Shown: positions 35,301 through 44,400, counted from the first letter of the stretch. The stretch is 64,000 bases of DNA from Nereocystis luetkeana (GCA_031213475.1 JARUPZ010000021.1:4564438-4628437), one strand, 5' to 3'. The notes: a model not told the origin generated them from the sequence alone. Numbers and translations: made by a program.

Positions 35301-38300
35301 CTCATCGCCCATCGCTATGGATGATTTCTATCGCTTATCGCTATCACCATTTTGTCAGTATCGCTACTGTAGTGACTATATCCGATCACTTTCACTAACA
35401 CTAATCGTCATCAATATTTGCTACCACCAATCCCTATCCCTCGTAATTGTTGTCATTATCGCTAATACGGGGGGGGGGCATAGTTAACAGGACCAACTAT
35501 CGTTAGTAAAAATGGTTAAACATATAGGTTTTTATGTGTACCATAGGTCCTGTTAACTATGGTCCCCCGTAATAGTTGGTACGACTCGTAATCGTTATTA
35601 GCGCCGGAAATCGCTATCACAACCGTAGTCGCTGTCACAAGTCACCATCGCCAATCGCTATCGACAATCGCCGTCACCAATCGCTATCGCCAATCGCTAT
35701 TAATAGTTGCTAATACTATTACGGGGGACCATAGTTAATAGGACCTGCGGTACACACAAAAAACCTATTTTTTTTTGTCATATTTTTACTTTCAACTTTT
35801 GGTTCTATTTACTGTGGTCCCCCGCAATAATCGCATCCGCTATCAAGTACCCGGTAGACGCTATCACTATTCGTTATCACTTGATCGAAAAATCACTATC
35901 TCCATCACTACCAGCTATTAGCCAATCACCATCGCTATCACTACATCGCTAATTGCTATCGCTGTAACTTATTAATTATCGCTAATCGCTATCACCATCA
36001 CAACTCGCTATTCCCGCATTGGCCTCACCCCCCCCCCCCCCCCCCCCCCTCCTTCCCGGCTCGTGGCTTACTGCTCGCCTGGTGGGACACCCGCCATCGT
36101 TGACGGCGGAGGACAGGTGCTTAATTACGAGCGAAACCTGGAAGAGACGGTGGAGGCGTATCGATCGAGGGGTAGGGAAACGTTCAGGTGAGGTTGTAAC
36201 TACTCTAGGCTTTAACCGCAATAAGCTCGCATTGTGCTTCGCTGTCCCCTGTGGGGAATTGAGAAGGGAAAGAAAAATTAGGCTGTTTACGGGTCGCGGG
36301 TCAAACCTCGCAGGTCAGATCGGGTCGCGTCGGGTAAGGGTGACCGGACCCGACCCGACCCGACCCGACCCAACCCTACCCGTGATATTTCAAAAAGCTC
36401 CTGACCCGACCCGCGGCTGGGGTCATGACTTGTCGTCGTTTAGTTGTATAGATATCTATAAGAAGTGGTTTGAATGGTTGGCGATACGAATAGTGGTTGA
36501 TGGTTATTTCGGGGGGACATAGTGAATAGGACGTACGGTTCAGACAAGAGCCTATTTATACCAGGTATATATTTACCTATTTTTACTATTATTTTAAGAA
36601 CAATATTTGGTCCTACCGCACGCGGAGAATGATCTCATCAACGTAGTATTTATCGTATGACACCCACGAGGCGGTTACAGAGGGTACCCCACTGCTGTCT
36701 CTGAGATTGGCCAGCCACACCGGAAAATAAATCAACTCATTGACGCTGTCGGTCCATGTGCAAGTCCGCCTCACAATCGGTTCTTAGAAGGATGCAGCTC
36801 ACCCTTCGTGCGACTCGCCGAACACCCTCACGGCGCTTCGTGCTCGGTGCAAGCAATGTATGCCTGGTCGGTGAAAATCCGACGTGCTCCGTCCCGGCAT
36901 CGTAGGGATGCGAGGTTCTAAGGTCGTACGACTTCGGCCATGTATTCTATCGAGTAACCCCCCTTCCCCCTCCCCCCTTCCCCACCCACCCCCCCCCCCT
37001 CCCCCCCTCCCTCCCTCCCCCCCCCGGCTCCGACCCACTCAAGACTGATTTTTATGACCTCTCACACGATCGAGGAGTCCAAGTACGAGGGAGATTTCTT
37101 GGAACTCGTTGCCGCATACCAGAACAACGACACGGAGATAATCCAGCAGTGCGAGCGCCAGGTGCGTCGGAGGGAAGGAGAGGGGGGGGGGGGGGGGGTA
37201 GGGTAGGGGGAACGGAGGAGAAGAGGGGTGGAGGGGGGATAGGGGGGGGGGGGGGGTGTACTCGATAGGAGAGATGTACTCGATCTCATGCACGGGCCGT
37301 AGTCGTAGATATATAGGGGGGGGGCTAACGGGGGTGGGATTGGATTGGGGGGAGGGGGGGGGGGGCGTACTTATTTTTTGCTCGCCTTGGTAATTTGACC
37401 ATCGATCACGCATCCATCCCTTCCGAGACGGAGCACCGCGGGGGGGGGTGTACTCGATAGGCGAGATGTACTCGATCTCATGCATGGCCGTAGTCGTATG
37501 ACCATAGACCCTCGCATCCCTACAATGCCGGGACGGAGCATGTCGAGTTTTCACCGACCAGGCAGGCATTGGGTGCTTGCACCAAGCGCGAAGCGCCGTG
37601 AGGTGTCTGGCGAGTCGCATGAAGGGTGAGCTTCATCCTACTAAAAACCACTTTTGAGGCGGACTTGCATATGGACGACAGCTTCAATGAGTTGATTTAA
37701 TTTCCGGTGTAGGCATTTCCAGAGACAGCAATGGGAGTACTATGTAACTGCCTCTTGGGTGCCTTACCTTGAACACTACGCGATACGATCATTCCCAATT
37801 GTGCGAAGTAAAGGTTCTTTACCTCGCACAAATGATCTAACTCGACCACCGGCTGTGGGCGACCGCCAAAAAAAAAGCAAAAAAAAAAACGGTACCCTGG
37901 TTGTCTAGCTCACGTAGTGAGCGGCATGTTTTACAGTGTCGTTGCCAACCGACGCCAACCCATCCTATATAAAATAGGGGGGGGGCACCGCGGGGGGTGG
38001 GGGTCATTTTCATTTGTTGCTTGCCTTGGTCGTTAGACCATTGACTACGCATCCCTTTCGAGACGGATATTTAGGGAGGGAGGGAGGGAGGGAGGGGTGT
38101 GTACTCGTTGTTGTGCATAGCTGTAGTCGTATGCATGACCGTTAACCCTCGCAATGGGACGGAGCACGTCGAGTTTTCACAGACCATGCAAGATATTTGC
38201 GTGCACCAAGCGCGAAGCGCCGTGAAGTGCTCGGCGAGGGCCGCGTGAAGGGCGAGCTGCATCCCCTCTAAGAACCTCTCGCAAGCCGGATTCCGGCTAG

Positions 38301-40587
38301 TTGTGCGTGCTCTCTTGCATATGGAGGGAGCTAAGGGGGGAAGAGGGGGGGTTGAGGGAGGAGGAGGAAGGGTAGGGGGGGGGGGGGGTGAAGGCGCTGA
38401 AGGGTCGGGAGGGGGGGGAGTCCTTAATATGGCCGACGAAGGTGAACGAAATCAGATGAAACCACCAAAACTAAACTGAACTGAACTAAACTGAACTGAA
38501 CTGAACTGACCTTCAATGAAATACATATGGAATATTTAAATTAAGCTAAAAGAAAAAAGAAAACATGCCCTCACCCGCCTCCCCCCCCTTCGCGTCTTTT
38601 GGTCATACGACTACGGCCATTCACGACAATGAACTCCCCCCCCCCCCCCCCGCTTCCGGAACCCCTGGTCGCCTCCTCCACCTTCCTTCCAAGGTGAAGC
38701 TGGTATCGGGAGACGATGAAGGACCGGCTGGTTACGAGCGGGATATGTACTGCAGGCGCGCGTTGATGGACCGGAACGGCTCCGAGTATCTCAACAGGTG
38801 AATTTCGCTGGGCTGGCTCGCTGGCTGGCTGGCTGGCTGGCTGACCCGGAGTGCGCTGTGATGCTATCATATTCACGTACAGCGTGCTTCGTAGAGACCG
38901 GAGTTTTTTAGCGCGAGGTCGGCAAGGCTCGCCGAGAAGGGAGGGTCTGGGGGCAGGGGGAGGCGTGTTTTTCCGGGGGGGGGGGGGGGGGGAAGCGTAC
39001 TCATTTTTTGCTCGCCTCAGTCATGTGACCATTGACCACGCATCCCTTCCGAGACGGAGCACACACAGGGGGACAAACACGCGTGTCACGCATGACTGTA
39101 GTCGTATGACCGTAGACCCTCACATCCCTACCTGTACTGCAATGCCGGGCTTCGTCAGTCGTCATTAGTTCTCGCCGGGAGAATAGGGGGGGGGGGTACT
39201 CGATAAGAGAGATGTACTCGATCTCATGCATGGCCGTAGTCGTATGACCATAGACCCTCGCATCCCTACGATGCCGGGGCGGAGCATGTCGGGTTTTCAC
39301 CGACCAGACAGACATTGCTTGCTTGCACCGAGCGCGAAGCGCCGTGAGGTGTCCGGCGAGTCGCATGAAGGGTGGGCTGGGGGGGGGAGGAATGGAGGGG
39401 AGGTCTGAAGCCGTAGAGCGAAACGTTCGTTGGCTTACACCAATGCATGTGGTACGAGGGTCTACCTGCCTGCTTAAAAAGCGGAAACCCCGCTCACCCA
39501 TGTATAGCCACAACACTTTTATTTTCGTCTTTTTTTTGTCTACTATTAGCCCCCCTTTTAAGATGGGATCCCCTAGATATCGACCGATTTTTTTTTTGGT
39601 GCTGTCAACCATCTAATATTGGTCATGTTCCGCCCGTGCCGTGCGACTCCCTGCATCAACCATTGTGTCTCGAACAACCACGTTATAGAATGATATCCCC
39701 CCAAAATCACGCCGTGGGCTGGGCGTTGATGTTTCTCGTCACCTGTTGATGGTCAATGTTTTCGCCTCATGCGAAGTCCCAAAGCAGGTCACGACATCAG
39801 ATCCCGCGCTAAGATGTTTACCCTGCGTTTCTTCTCTGATGGCGTTGTTTTTGCGGTTGCATACACTCGGTATGTTTTTTTGCGGTTTCGCGTTCTCGCC
39901 TGTGCGTTTAGCGAAGCGCTATAGTCTTGCGAGGCGTTCGTTACATCTTGGGCGAGAACTTTTCTGATGAACAAGCTGGCTCATGTGGTTCAGTACCTCT
40001 TTCACGCGTTTTTTTTTTTGTTGTCTGGATATGCCGCGCTTTTTGGCTTTCCTCCCCGTACGCGGCACACCCTGCTTCGGCCGTTTAAAAACAAATATAT
40101 ATATATATACATATATTAACAATAATCTTCATTTATTTCCATCTTGACGTTTGTTTCAATTTTTTAGTACTGATTTGCGCTCTCATTTTTCCTTTTAATT
40201 CCTACCGGTATCGTTCACTCTCCAAATCTCATTCGTTCGTTTTTTTTTTTTTTTTTTTTTTTTTTTTTCTCGCCTTCTATTTTTCTTCGTTTTTTTTTGT
40301 GTTCACACACGCCAGCTACGTTCTTTTGAAAATATATATATATATATATTTTTGGTCCTTTTTTTTTGTTTTGTTTTTTTACGAAACTCCAAAACAGGAG
40401 ATCGAGACCAGTGATGGCCAACCTAAGAGTACCCCTGGTGGAAGGGGACCTGATCGTCAAGGACCAGGGGTGGGCTACCGCGCGAAAAGACGGGCGTCAC
40501 TACCACATGCTTGTCCCGACGGAGGTTTGGGAGCTCCTGGGAGTTCTCGTGTCTCCCTACGCTCACTCTTCCGCGCAAGCGTTTTGA
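29107..40587 (+). CDS. SGNH/PC-esterase-like hydrolase, 7 exons (whole gene)
   Basis: Exons: 29107-29342, 31578-31758, 32683-33012, 36117-36187, 37044-37161, 38694-38797, 40398-40587. Phases are 2, 0, 0, 2, 0, 2 and all match, giving about 409 residues. RRR followed by a hydrophobic stretch (residues about 25-45, ending DAQ) makes a signal peptide or membrane anchor. VTMVGDST puts the presumed catalytic Ser at about 115. PDAVYFGSGLH (about 224-234) resembles the hydrophobic strand and glycine turn of this fold. DGRHYH near the C-terminus (D378, H381) supplies the Asp and His of the triad. Family members trim or transfer acyl groups on polysaccharides or glycoproteins. Which substrate applies here I cannot tell. 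Introns of 0.86-3.1 kb carry most of the element C and D copies in the window. The exon 3-4 join uses a weak donor (AGA|GTTAGA). The stronger GG|GTGAGA nine bases on breaks the frame, so an exon may be missing there. Confidence 0.82.
29500..30072. other. Intron 1 of SGNH gene, unassigned part
   Basis: Contains a G-rich tract at 29890-29920 and C-rich 29990-30002. No coding signal. Confidence 0.4.
30073..30293 (-). mobile_element. Element D, full-length copy
   Basis: A G-run and TACTCG head, then TTGCTTGCCTTAGT, TTTGACCACGCATCCCTTTT, AACAGAGACACCTCCAACAG, and the CACCATCTATCTCCTAGGAT end. It matches the copies at 33.1 and 34.7 kb. Confidence 0.85.
30297..30403. mobile_element. Element A, copy 7
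   Basis: A palindrome from ATTACGGGGGACCTTGG to CTATGGTCCCCCGTAAT. It lies immediately after an element D copy. Confidence 0.9.
30590..31020. other. Intron 1 of SGNH gene, local repeats
   Basis: A short repeat of ACGTTAGCAAAATGGC/CATTT recurs at 30725-30800 (ATGGCCATTTACGT type). No coding exon seen. Confidence 0.5.
31226..31393 (+). mobile_element. Element C, truncated, poly-C toward exon 2
   Basis: Runs GGCGCTTGGTGCAAGCAATG, TCTGCCTGGTCGGTGAAAAC ... ACTACGGCCATGCATGAGAT and then a long C-run. A C-rich tract continues almost to the exon 2 acceptor at 31577. Confidence 0.85.
31578..31758 (+). CDS. SGNH gene exon 2 (GDS motif)
   Basis: Acceptor CTCCAG|GAACACG, donor CCCAAG|GTGTAT. Codes NTMVQPRIEQLAAIAESEG, then PFRVTMVGDSTMMQQHGVIC and AFLGERPGRRFDPK. 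The GDST block carries the presumed nucleophile. Confidence 0.9.
31872..32002. repeat. Exon 2 end look-alike followed by element D fragment
   Basis: CAGGCGGTTTGATCCCAAAA at 31872 resembles the exon 2 border CAGGCGTTTCGATCCCAAGG. It is followed by an inverted element D fragment (GCTCCGTCTCGAAAGGGAAG ... ATGAGTAA and a C-run). Confidence 0.65.
32141..32345 (+). mobile_element. Element D, inverted full copy
   Basis: Reverse-complement match to the 33.1-kb copy, from GGTAGATGGTGGCCACAGGC to GTCTCGAAAGGGGTGCGCGG. Confidence 0.8.
32346..32476 (+). mobile_element. Element C, truncated, poly-C toward exon 3
   Basis: CTGGTCGGTGAAAACCCGAT ... ACTACGGCCATGCATGACAG, then GAGTACA and a C-run. A C-rich tract follows up to the exon 3 acceptor. 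Confidence 0.85.
32683..33012 (+). CDS. SGNH gene exon 3
   Basis: Acceptor TATTTCAG|GAAAAC. It starts ENQEECCVDTLPRETE, runs through a Gly-rich linker, then GLCFRHVFQRYAELPDEEK and PDAVYFGSGLHFLHMCRLGH. The 3' border is ambiguous. AGA|GTTAGA (33012) keeps the frame into exon 4, while AGAGG|GTGAGA (33020) is the better donor sequence but does not. Confidence 0.8.
33083..33300 (-). mobile_element. Element D, full-length copy
   Basis: A G-run, CGTACTCATGTGTTGCTTGC, GACCATTGACCACGCATCCC ... CACCATCTATCTCCTAGGAT. Confidence 0.85.
33324..33434 (+). pseudogene. Decayed duplicate of SGNH exon 3 end
   Basis: Still readable as PDVVCSRSGLR against PDAVYFGSGLH in exon 3. It continues through GGGCATGGTCTGGTCCCC, CTAAACTTAGATGGTGAAGG and matching intron sequence. 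An element B copy interrupts the duplicated intron part. Confidence 0.8.
33434..33539. mobile_element. Element B copy
   Basis: The arms TTAACCCTTTTAGAACCGCA and GAGTTCTAAAAGGGTTAA, with a short internal duplication of GGGGACAA. Confidence 0.9.
33629..34125 (-). mobile_element. Element C, long copy
   Basis: A G-run and TACTCAGTATTGTGCGTGGC at one end, GTATCCTGTTTATCTAGCTC-type sequence and GACGCCAGCCCCAAGC at the other. An AT-repeat follows. Confidence 0.85.
34174..34350 (-). mobile_element. Element C, truncated copy
   Basis: G-run, TGTACAAATTATCATGCATG, an interrupted head, then GCCGATAGACCCTCGCATCC and GGGACGGAGCACGTCGAG. Confidence 0.75.
34672..34915 (-). mobile_element. Element D, full-length copy
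   Basis: A G-run, then TTGCTTGCCTTCGTC, GGAGCACCGTTCCTGATCCT, and the CACCATCTATCTCCAGGG end. Confidence 0.85.
35052..35156. mobile_element. Element A, copy 8
   Basis: A palindrome from TAATACGGGGGGCATAG to CTAGGGTCCCCCGTAAT. Confidence 0.9.
35463..35573. mobile_element. Element A, copy 9
   Basis: A palindrome with an expanded G-run in the left arm, TACGGGGGGGGGGCATAG, and CTATGGTCCCCCGTAAT on the right. Confidence 0.9.
35718..35828. mobile_element. Element A, copy 10
   Basis: From ATTACGGGGGACCATAG to CTGTGGTCCCCCGCAAT, in the opposite internal orientation to the two copies before it. Confidence 0.9.
36117..36187 (+). CDS. SGNH gene exon 4
   Basis: Acceptor GGACAG|GTGCTT after a long C-run, donor TTCAG|GTGAGG. 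Reads VLNYERNLEETVEAYRSRG, then RETF. Confidence 0.8.
36283..36435. repeat. Element E copy
   Basis: TTACGGGTCGCGGGTCAAAC, GGGTC pentamers, then GACCC pentamers, ending GGGGTCATGACTTG. Confidence 0.75.
36505..36616. mobile_element. Element A, damaged copy with TACCAGGTA insertion
   Basis: The left arm TTTCGGGGGGACATAG is degenerate and the right arm is lost. The centre contains TATACCAGGTATATA where other copies have TATATA. Confidence 0.8.
36788..36985 (+). mobile_element. Element C, truncated, poly-C toward exon 5
   Basis: CAGCTCACCCTTCGTGCGAC ... GCGCTTCGTGCTCGGTGCAA ... CGACTTCGGCCATGTATTCT, ATCGAGTAA and a C-rich tract that runs to the exon 5 acceptor. Confidence 0.85.
37044..37161 (+). 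CDS. SGNH gene exon 5
   Basis: Acceptor CACTCAAG|ACTG, donor CGCCAG|GTGCGT. Reads LIFMTSHTIEESKYEGDFLE, then LVAAYQNNDTEIIQQCERQ. Confidence 0.88.
37240..37437 (-). repeat. Element C and D fragments, G-runs
   Basis: A short element C head (TGTACTCGATAGGAGAGATG) at 37253-37310, and an element D head (CGTACTTATTTTTTGCTCGC to GAGACGGAGCACCG) at 37365-37437. Confidence 0.75.
37446..37984 (-). mobile_element. Element C, full-length with target duplication
   Basis: About 539 bp between two copies of GCACCGCGGGGGG (37433-37445 and 37985-37997). It starts after the G-run with TGTACTCGATAGGCGAGATG and ends near GACGCCAACCCATCCTATAT. This is the best-defined member of the family, and it sits inside an older element D. 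Confidence 0.85.
37998..38300 (-). repeat. Element D and C fragments
   Basis: An element D head at 38000-38068 (TCATTTGTTGCTTGCCTTGG to CCCTTTCGAGACGGA) is followed by a truncated element C at 38076-38290. Confidence 0.75.
38464..38515. repeat. (ACTGA)n simple repeat
   Basis: ACTGA/ACTAA units run for about 45 bp in intron 5 of the SGNH gene. Confidence 0.8.
38601..38653 (+). mobile_element. Element C end fragment, poly-C toward exon 6
   Basis: GGTCATACGACTACGGCCAT, TCACGACAATGAACT and a C-run, 40 bp upstream of the exon 6 acceptor. Confidence 0.8.
38694..38797 (+). CDS. SGNH gene exon 6
   Basis: Acceptor CTTCCAAG|GTGAAG, donor AACAG|GTGAAT. Reads VKLVSGDDEGPAGYERDMYC, then RRALMDRNGSEYLN. 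Confidence 0.85.
38976..39375 (-). repeat. Element D fragment and element C copies
   Basis: Element D head at 38976-39062, element C fragment at 39081-39150, and a longer truncated element C at 39186-39375 (TACTCGATAAGAGAGATGTA ... GTGTCCGGCGAGTCGCATGA). Confidence 0.8.
39376..40397. other. Intron 6 of SGNH gene, unassigned part
   Basis: T-rich, with a T-run at 40236-40269 and AT repeats at 40098-40110 and 40331-40350. No coding exon seen. The acceptor at 40397 follows T-rich rather than C-rich sequence. Confidence 0.5.
40398..40587 (+). CDS. SGNH gene exon 7 (Asp-His motif, stop)
   Basis: Acceptor AAAACAG|GAGATC. Reads RSRPVMANLRVPLVEGDLIV, then GWATARKDGRHYHMLVP and LLGVLVSPYAH, with TGA at 40585. 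DGRHYH is the presumed catalytic Asp-x-x-His block. Confidence 0.88.
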
Positions 40588-40649
40588 CCCGGGCGTGACA
40601 TTCTATGGCAAGAAGAAACCGCGACGTAATGTCGAACATTTTTGCCGAG

Positions 40650-40970
40650 TTTCAAGGGGGGGGGGGGAGGAGGGGAGGAAGGGGGGGGGGGGGGGGGGTG
40701 GGGGGGGGGGGGGGGCACTCGTTTGTTTTTTGCCTTTGTCATTTGAACATTGATCACGCATCTTTTCGAGCCGGAGCGAGCGGGCGGGGGCGGGGGGGGA
40801 GTGGGGGGGGGGGGGGGGGGCGGGGGGGGGGGGGGGGGGGGGGGCGTTCTTGTTTGTTGGTTGTCTTGGTATCTTGACCATCGACCACGCATCTTTTTTC
40901 AGACGGGCACTGGGGGGGAGGGGGTGTACTCATTTTTCATGCATGCCAGTAGTCGTATGACAATGAGGGA
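40650..40970 (-). repeat. G-runs with element D and C heads
   Basis: Two element D heads (40715-40765, 40850-40905) and one element C head (40915-40970), each preceded by a long G-run. Large poly-Gly or poly-Pro frames here are artefacts. Confidence 0.75.
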
Positions 40971-40984
40971 GGAGAAGGGGGGGG

Positions 40985-41530
40985 AGGGCTTGTGTCATGC
41001 ATGGCCGTAGTCGTATGATCATATACCCTCGCACCCCTCTATACAATACCGGGACGGGGCACGTCGGGTTTCCACCGACCAGGCAGGCATTGCTTGCACC
41101 AAGCGCGAAACGCCGTGAGGTGTTCGGCGAATCGCGTGAAGGTCAGCTGCGTCCCGCTCGGAACCGCTCATGCGGCGGACTTTCTTGCTCATTTTACGGA
41201 TGATAACTTCGAAATGACTTAAACATAATTATGGTGTGGCCACTTCCAGAGACAGCAAATGGGTGGGTATATACTAGAGTATGTCACTGCCTCGTGGGGG
41301 TGCCTCACCATGTACTTCGTGCATACACTCTGCGTGATAGCAGTCGTTCCCCTTGATCGGGGTTCAGACTCTCCACCCCGCACAGAATTTCTACGTCGAC
41401 CGCCAGCCGCGGTGACCGCGCCCAAAAGCAAAGCGGTACGCTGGTTGTCTAGCTCTCGGAGTGAGAACGAAGGCGTTACAGAGTCGTCGCCGACCGACGC
41501 CAGCCCAACCTATGTATACACACATTAGAT
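40985..41530 (-). mobile_element. Element C, near full-length copy
   Basis: TCATGCATGGCCGTAGTCGT ... GGTTGTCTAGCTCTCGGAGT ... GACGCCAGCCCAACCTATGT. The G-run head is altered. Confidence 0.85.
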
Positions 41531-41677
41531 GTACGAGAGGGGTGGGGGGGGGGGGGGGGCGAGGGTTTGTATTAATAGTTGACCACTCTAGGTTGGTGGT
41601 GAGGGGGAGGGAGCCGGAACGCAGGAGGGGGCTTTCGTAGTCGAACATTCTACTTGGATGCCGGGGAGGGGAGGAGG

Positions 41678-41763
41678 GGGGGGGTGTACTCGATAGGCGA
41701 GATGTACTCGATCTCATGCATGGCCGTAGTCGTATAACCATATAGACCCTCGCATCCCTACAA
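41678..41763 (-). mobile_element. Element C head cut by assembly gap
   Basis: TGTACTCGATAGGCGAGATG to GACCCTCGCATCCCTACAA, then N. Confidence 0.85.
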
Positions 41764-41863
41764 NNNNNNNNNNNNNNNNNNNNNNNNNNNNNNNNNNNNN
41801 NNNNNNNNNNNNNNNNNNNNNNNNNNNNNNNNNNNNNNNNNNNNNNNNNNNNNNNNNNNNNNN
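41764..41863. other. Assembly gap, 100 N
   Basis: Exactly 100 N. This is a placeholder of unknown true size inside an element C copy. Confidence 0.99.
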
Positions 41864-41914
41864 TTTCGTTTATGCGCCGAGCGGTGGGGGTGGGCGTGGG
41901 AAAAAGGGGTGGGG

Positions 41915-42050
41915 GGGGGGGGGGGGGGTGTACTCGAGATACTATGCATGGCCGCAATCGTATGACCTTAGGGGGGGGGGGGGTTCTTCCAGGTTGTGTT
42001 GTAGTTGTTGTAGTTATTTTCAGCCTCGGCGTTTCAATATTTTGATTTTT
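41915..42050 (-). repeat. Element C head and G-runs
   Basis: TGTACTCGAGATACTATGCA TGGCCGCAATCGTATGACC after a long G-run. Confidence 0.7.
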
Positions 42051-43080
42051 GGTCTTGACGGGTGATTTCCGCTCTCTGTCAGTCGTTTCGTGTGCATGCT
42101 TTATCTGTTCGTCTGTACGTACATCAAACCACTTACGGGATGGGGATCCATGTGATTCTTGCGGACGACCACCTGCCTCGAGCAGCCCCTGTTGCTCTCG
42201 ACGATCGGGGTAGAGGAGGGAAGGGCTTAACTTGTATCCCGTTTTCAGCCCCCCCCCCCTTTTTTCGGGCCAAACTCCTTGTATATTATAGCTGCATTTT
42301 TTTGGGGCCACCCTGTAAAAGAAAGGTAACCCTAAACCCAGGGGTACACAAAAAAAAAAAAAAACGGAGCCACACTCACCACCGTGTCGGAATTGAAACC
42401 AAACGAGCGGGTTAGGATTTATTGTCAGAAATTAAAAGACCCCATTTTTTTTTCATTTTTTCTAGTAACCCCCCCCCCCCCTCCCCCGCCCATGTCTGGG
42501 ACTCAAAAGAAAATGTGGGGTGCCGTTTTTTTTGCCCTTTTTTATCTGTCTACCCACGTTGGACCGCGTCGATTTTTCTTTTGGAGACCTTGCACAACTC
42601 GCCCAAGTGAACGAATGCCCCCCCCCCCCCCCCCCGGCCCAAAGGTAGGGGTCACCCGAGGCGAGCATTCGGTTTATGCTTCGTTTTTTGTGCAGCGCTC
42701 GGCTAGGGAAGACGGACGGATTTTGCCCGGGACGGTGGGGGGGGGGGGGGGCGGGGGGTACTCATTTGTTGCTTGGCTTAGTCCTTTGACCGTTGACCAC
42801 GCGTCCCTTCCGAGACGGAGGAGTGGCTTCGAGTGGAGTTCGATTCGTTTTGGCTTTGTTCGAGGGTGTGATAGGAGTGGGACACTTTTCTGCAGATGCG
42901 TACCCCCCCCCCCCCCCCCTCTGCGTCGAGAGGTGCTAGGAGGGGCATCGTAGACACCACTCCGGTCGAAAGTTAGAAGGACCGCCTGGTCATCATATTT
43001 ATACCCCAACGGTCCTTACATTTTCGTCCGATGTGGTGAGAAAGAGCCACCCGGTTTGTCTCGGAACACTAATGGATCCT
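42051..43080. other. No gene seen; element D head and a small repeat
   Basis: Element D head at 42736-42826. At 42995-43040 a CCCAACGGTCCTTACATTTT segment is shared with 10420-10470, 16700-16745 and 45237-45280. No convincing exon. Confidence 0.5.
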
Positions 43081-43084
43081 TCCA

Positions 43085-43420
43085 AAGGTGTGTTTGGTGG
43101 GGTACCATATGCTCCGGGGTACCCGGGTACCCAACCTATTGGTTTGGTTATACTCGGGTATGTACCCGGGTACCCTCAGAGTTAACCGGGCACCCTCATG
43201 TATCCGGGTACCGTCAGAGTTAGTCGGGTATGTACTCGGGTACCCTCAGAGTTAACTGGGTGCCCTCACAGTACTATGGGGTACCCGGATACCAAGCCTT
43301 TTGGTTTGGTCGTTCTCGGGTATGTACCCGGGTTACTATGGGGCACCCAGGCACCACACCTACGGGTTTTGTGATACTAGGGGTATGCATCCGGGTACCC
43401 ACAGAGTAAAAGTACCCTAC
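43085..43420. repeat. GGGTACCCGGGTACC-type degenerate tandem
   Basis: Units such as CGGGTATGTACCCGGGTACC and CTCAGAGTTAACCGGG repeat in variable spacing over about 330 bp. Confidence 0.8.
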
Positions 43421-44340
43421 CAAACACGCCCTTGGATCCTTCCTTTTCGTGACGGGGTAGCCAGCATCGACCCTTGCTTGCTTGCGGTAGGTGTTGGCAC
43501 TGTGTTTTGTCCCACACTACGTATATCTGGCAAAGAAGTTTACTCGATTTTTTCTGATGAATTTGCAGCTGCTCTGTGCCTTTTGCCCTTTTGTCGATAG
43601 ATAATGTGAGTAGCATCGAGGGGAGGGCAGGTCAAGTATATTGTTTGCATGTGTAGAGGCGTTCTCTTCACAAGAGCGGCAGTTTTTCGGTAGCGGCGGC
43701 GTTGGCGGTGGCGGGGTGGTGCCGCGTTACGTTTTTAAAAAGGGAGGTGTAGACGTAGCCGGTATTTATTCGATACCTGGTACTCGGTACAATCGCATGT
43801 ACTCGTTGTATAATTCTTGAAACATTCTTATCCTCAAGAAACTGTGGTTAACTTCTGCATAGCTTGTCGATTTTTACGATTTCCGAGTATTTGCTGTTTG
43901 TCCCTGAAAGGCGAGAGCAGTCGTCGCAGCGAAGTTAAAGGTTAGATATTTCCCAGCTAACAGCGGGTCCGGTATAGTGGGCATACCGGAGACTCTGTGC
44001 GCAGGTAAATATGACCACAGGCGCGGGCGGGCGATATCGCTGGCCGTCGGCGCGCAATGTTTCTGTTGAGGCGAGCGTGTGTCGCTCCCGAGACGTTCGG
44101 GTTGGTTGCGTTGTTCTGCTCCTGGTGGGAGTTTGGCGGATCGGCTTTTTGCTGGGGCGCCTCCTCCGAGTAGGTTTAGCAATCTGGGAGAAGGGACCTT
44201 CAGGGATGTTTTCAACTTGAAAAATGTGTAGCGTGGTCTGCACTTCGGAATCGTCGTCCGCAACTGGGAAATTTCCTGGTTCGATGCAAACGCGGCGCAG
44301 CCGCGTTTATGGCGAGTTTTGGCCCGTTTTGGCTGCGGTT
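43421..44340. other. No gene seen
   Basis: Short open frames only. A TACCTGGTA motif lies at 43772. Confidence 0.4.
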
Positions 44341-44400
44341 TGGGGTTAGGGTTAGGGTTAGGGTTAGAGTCAGGGGTTGGGTTGGGTCTTGGCCCGTACC
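44341..44400 (+). repeat. Interstitial telomere-like GGGTTA repeat
   Basis: GGGTTAGGGTTAGGGTTAG followed by degenerate GGGTTGGGTTGGG. Confidence 0.75.

Larger units (their letters stand above)
35165..36010. repeat. Degenerate AATCGCTATCACC satellite
   Basis: Short units of the type TCACCAATCGCTATCGCCA fill the gaps between three element A copies in intron 3 of the SGNH gene. Confidence 0.75.

Noticed and set aside
36019..36522. 167-codon plus-strand frame across SGNH exon 4
   Set aside because: Different frame from the exon chain. It runs through a C-run and an element E copy.
37039..37620. 193-codon minus-strand frame and similar frames at 39.0-39.6 and 57.6-57.9 kb
   Set aside because: All are translations of element C (peptides like HDPxxxRCRDARVYGHTTTA recur at every copy). 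The frame is not maintained between copies, so it is not a shared protein.
41391..42311. 306-codon minus-strand frame
   Set aside because: It reads through the N gap and element C copies. The protein is low-complexity.
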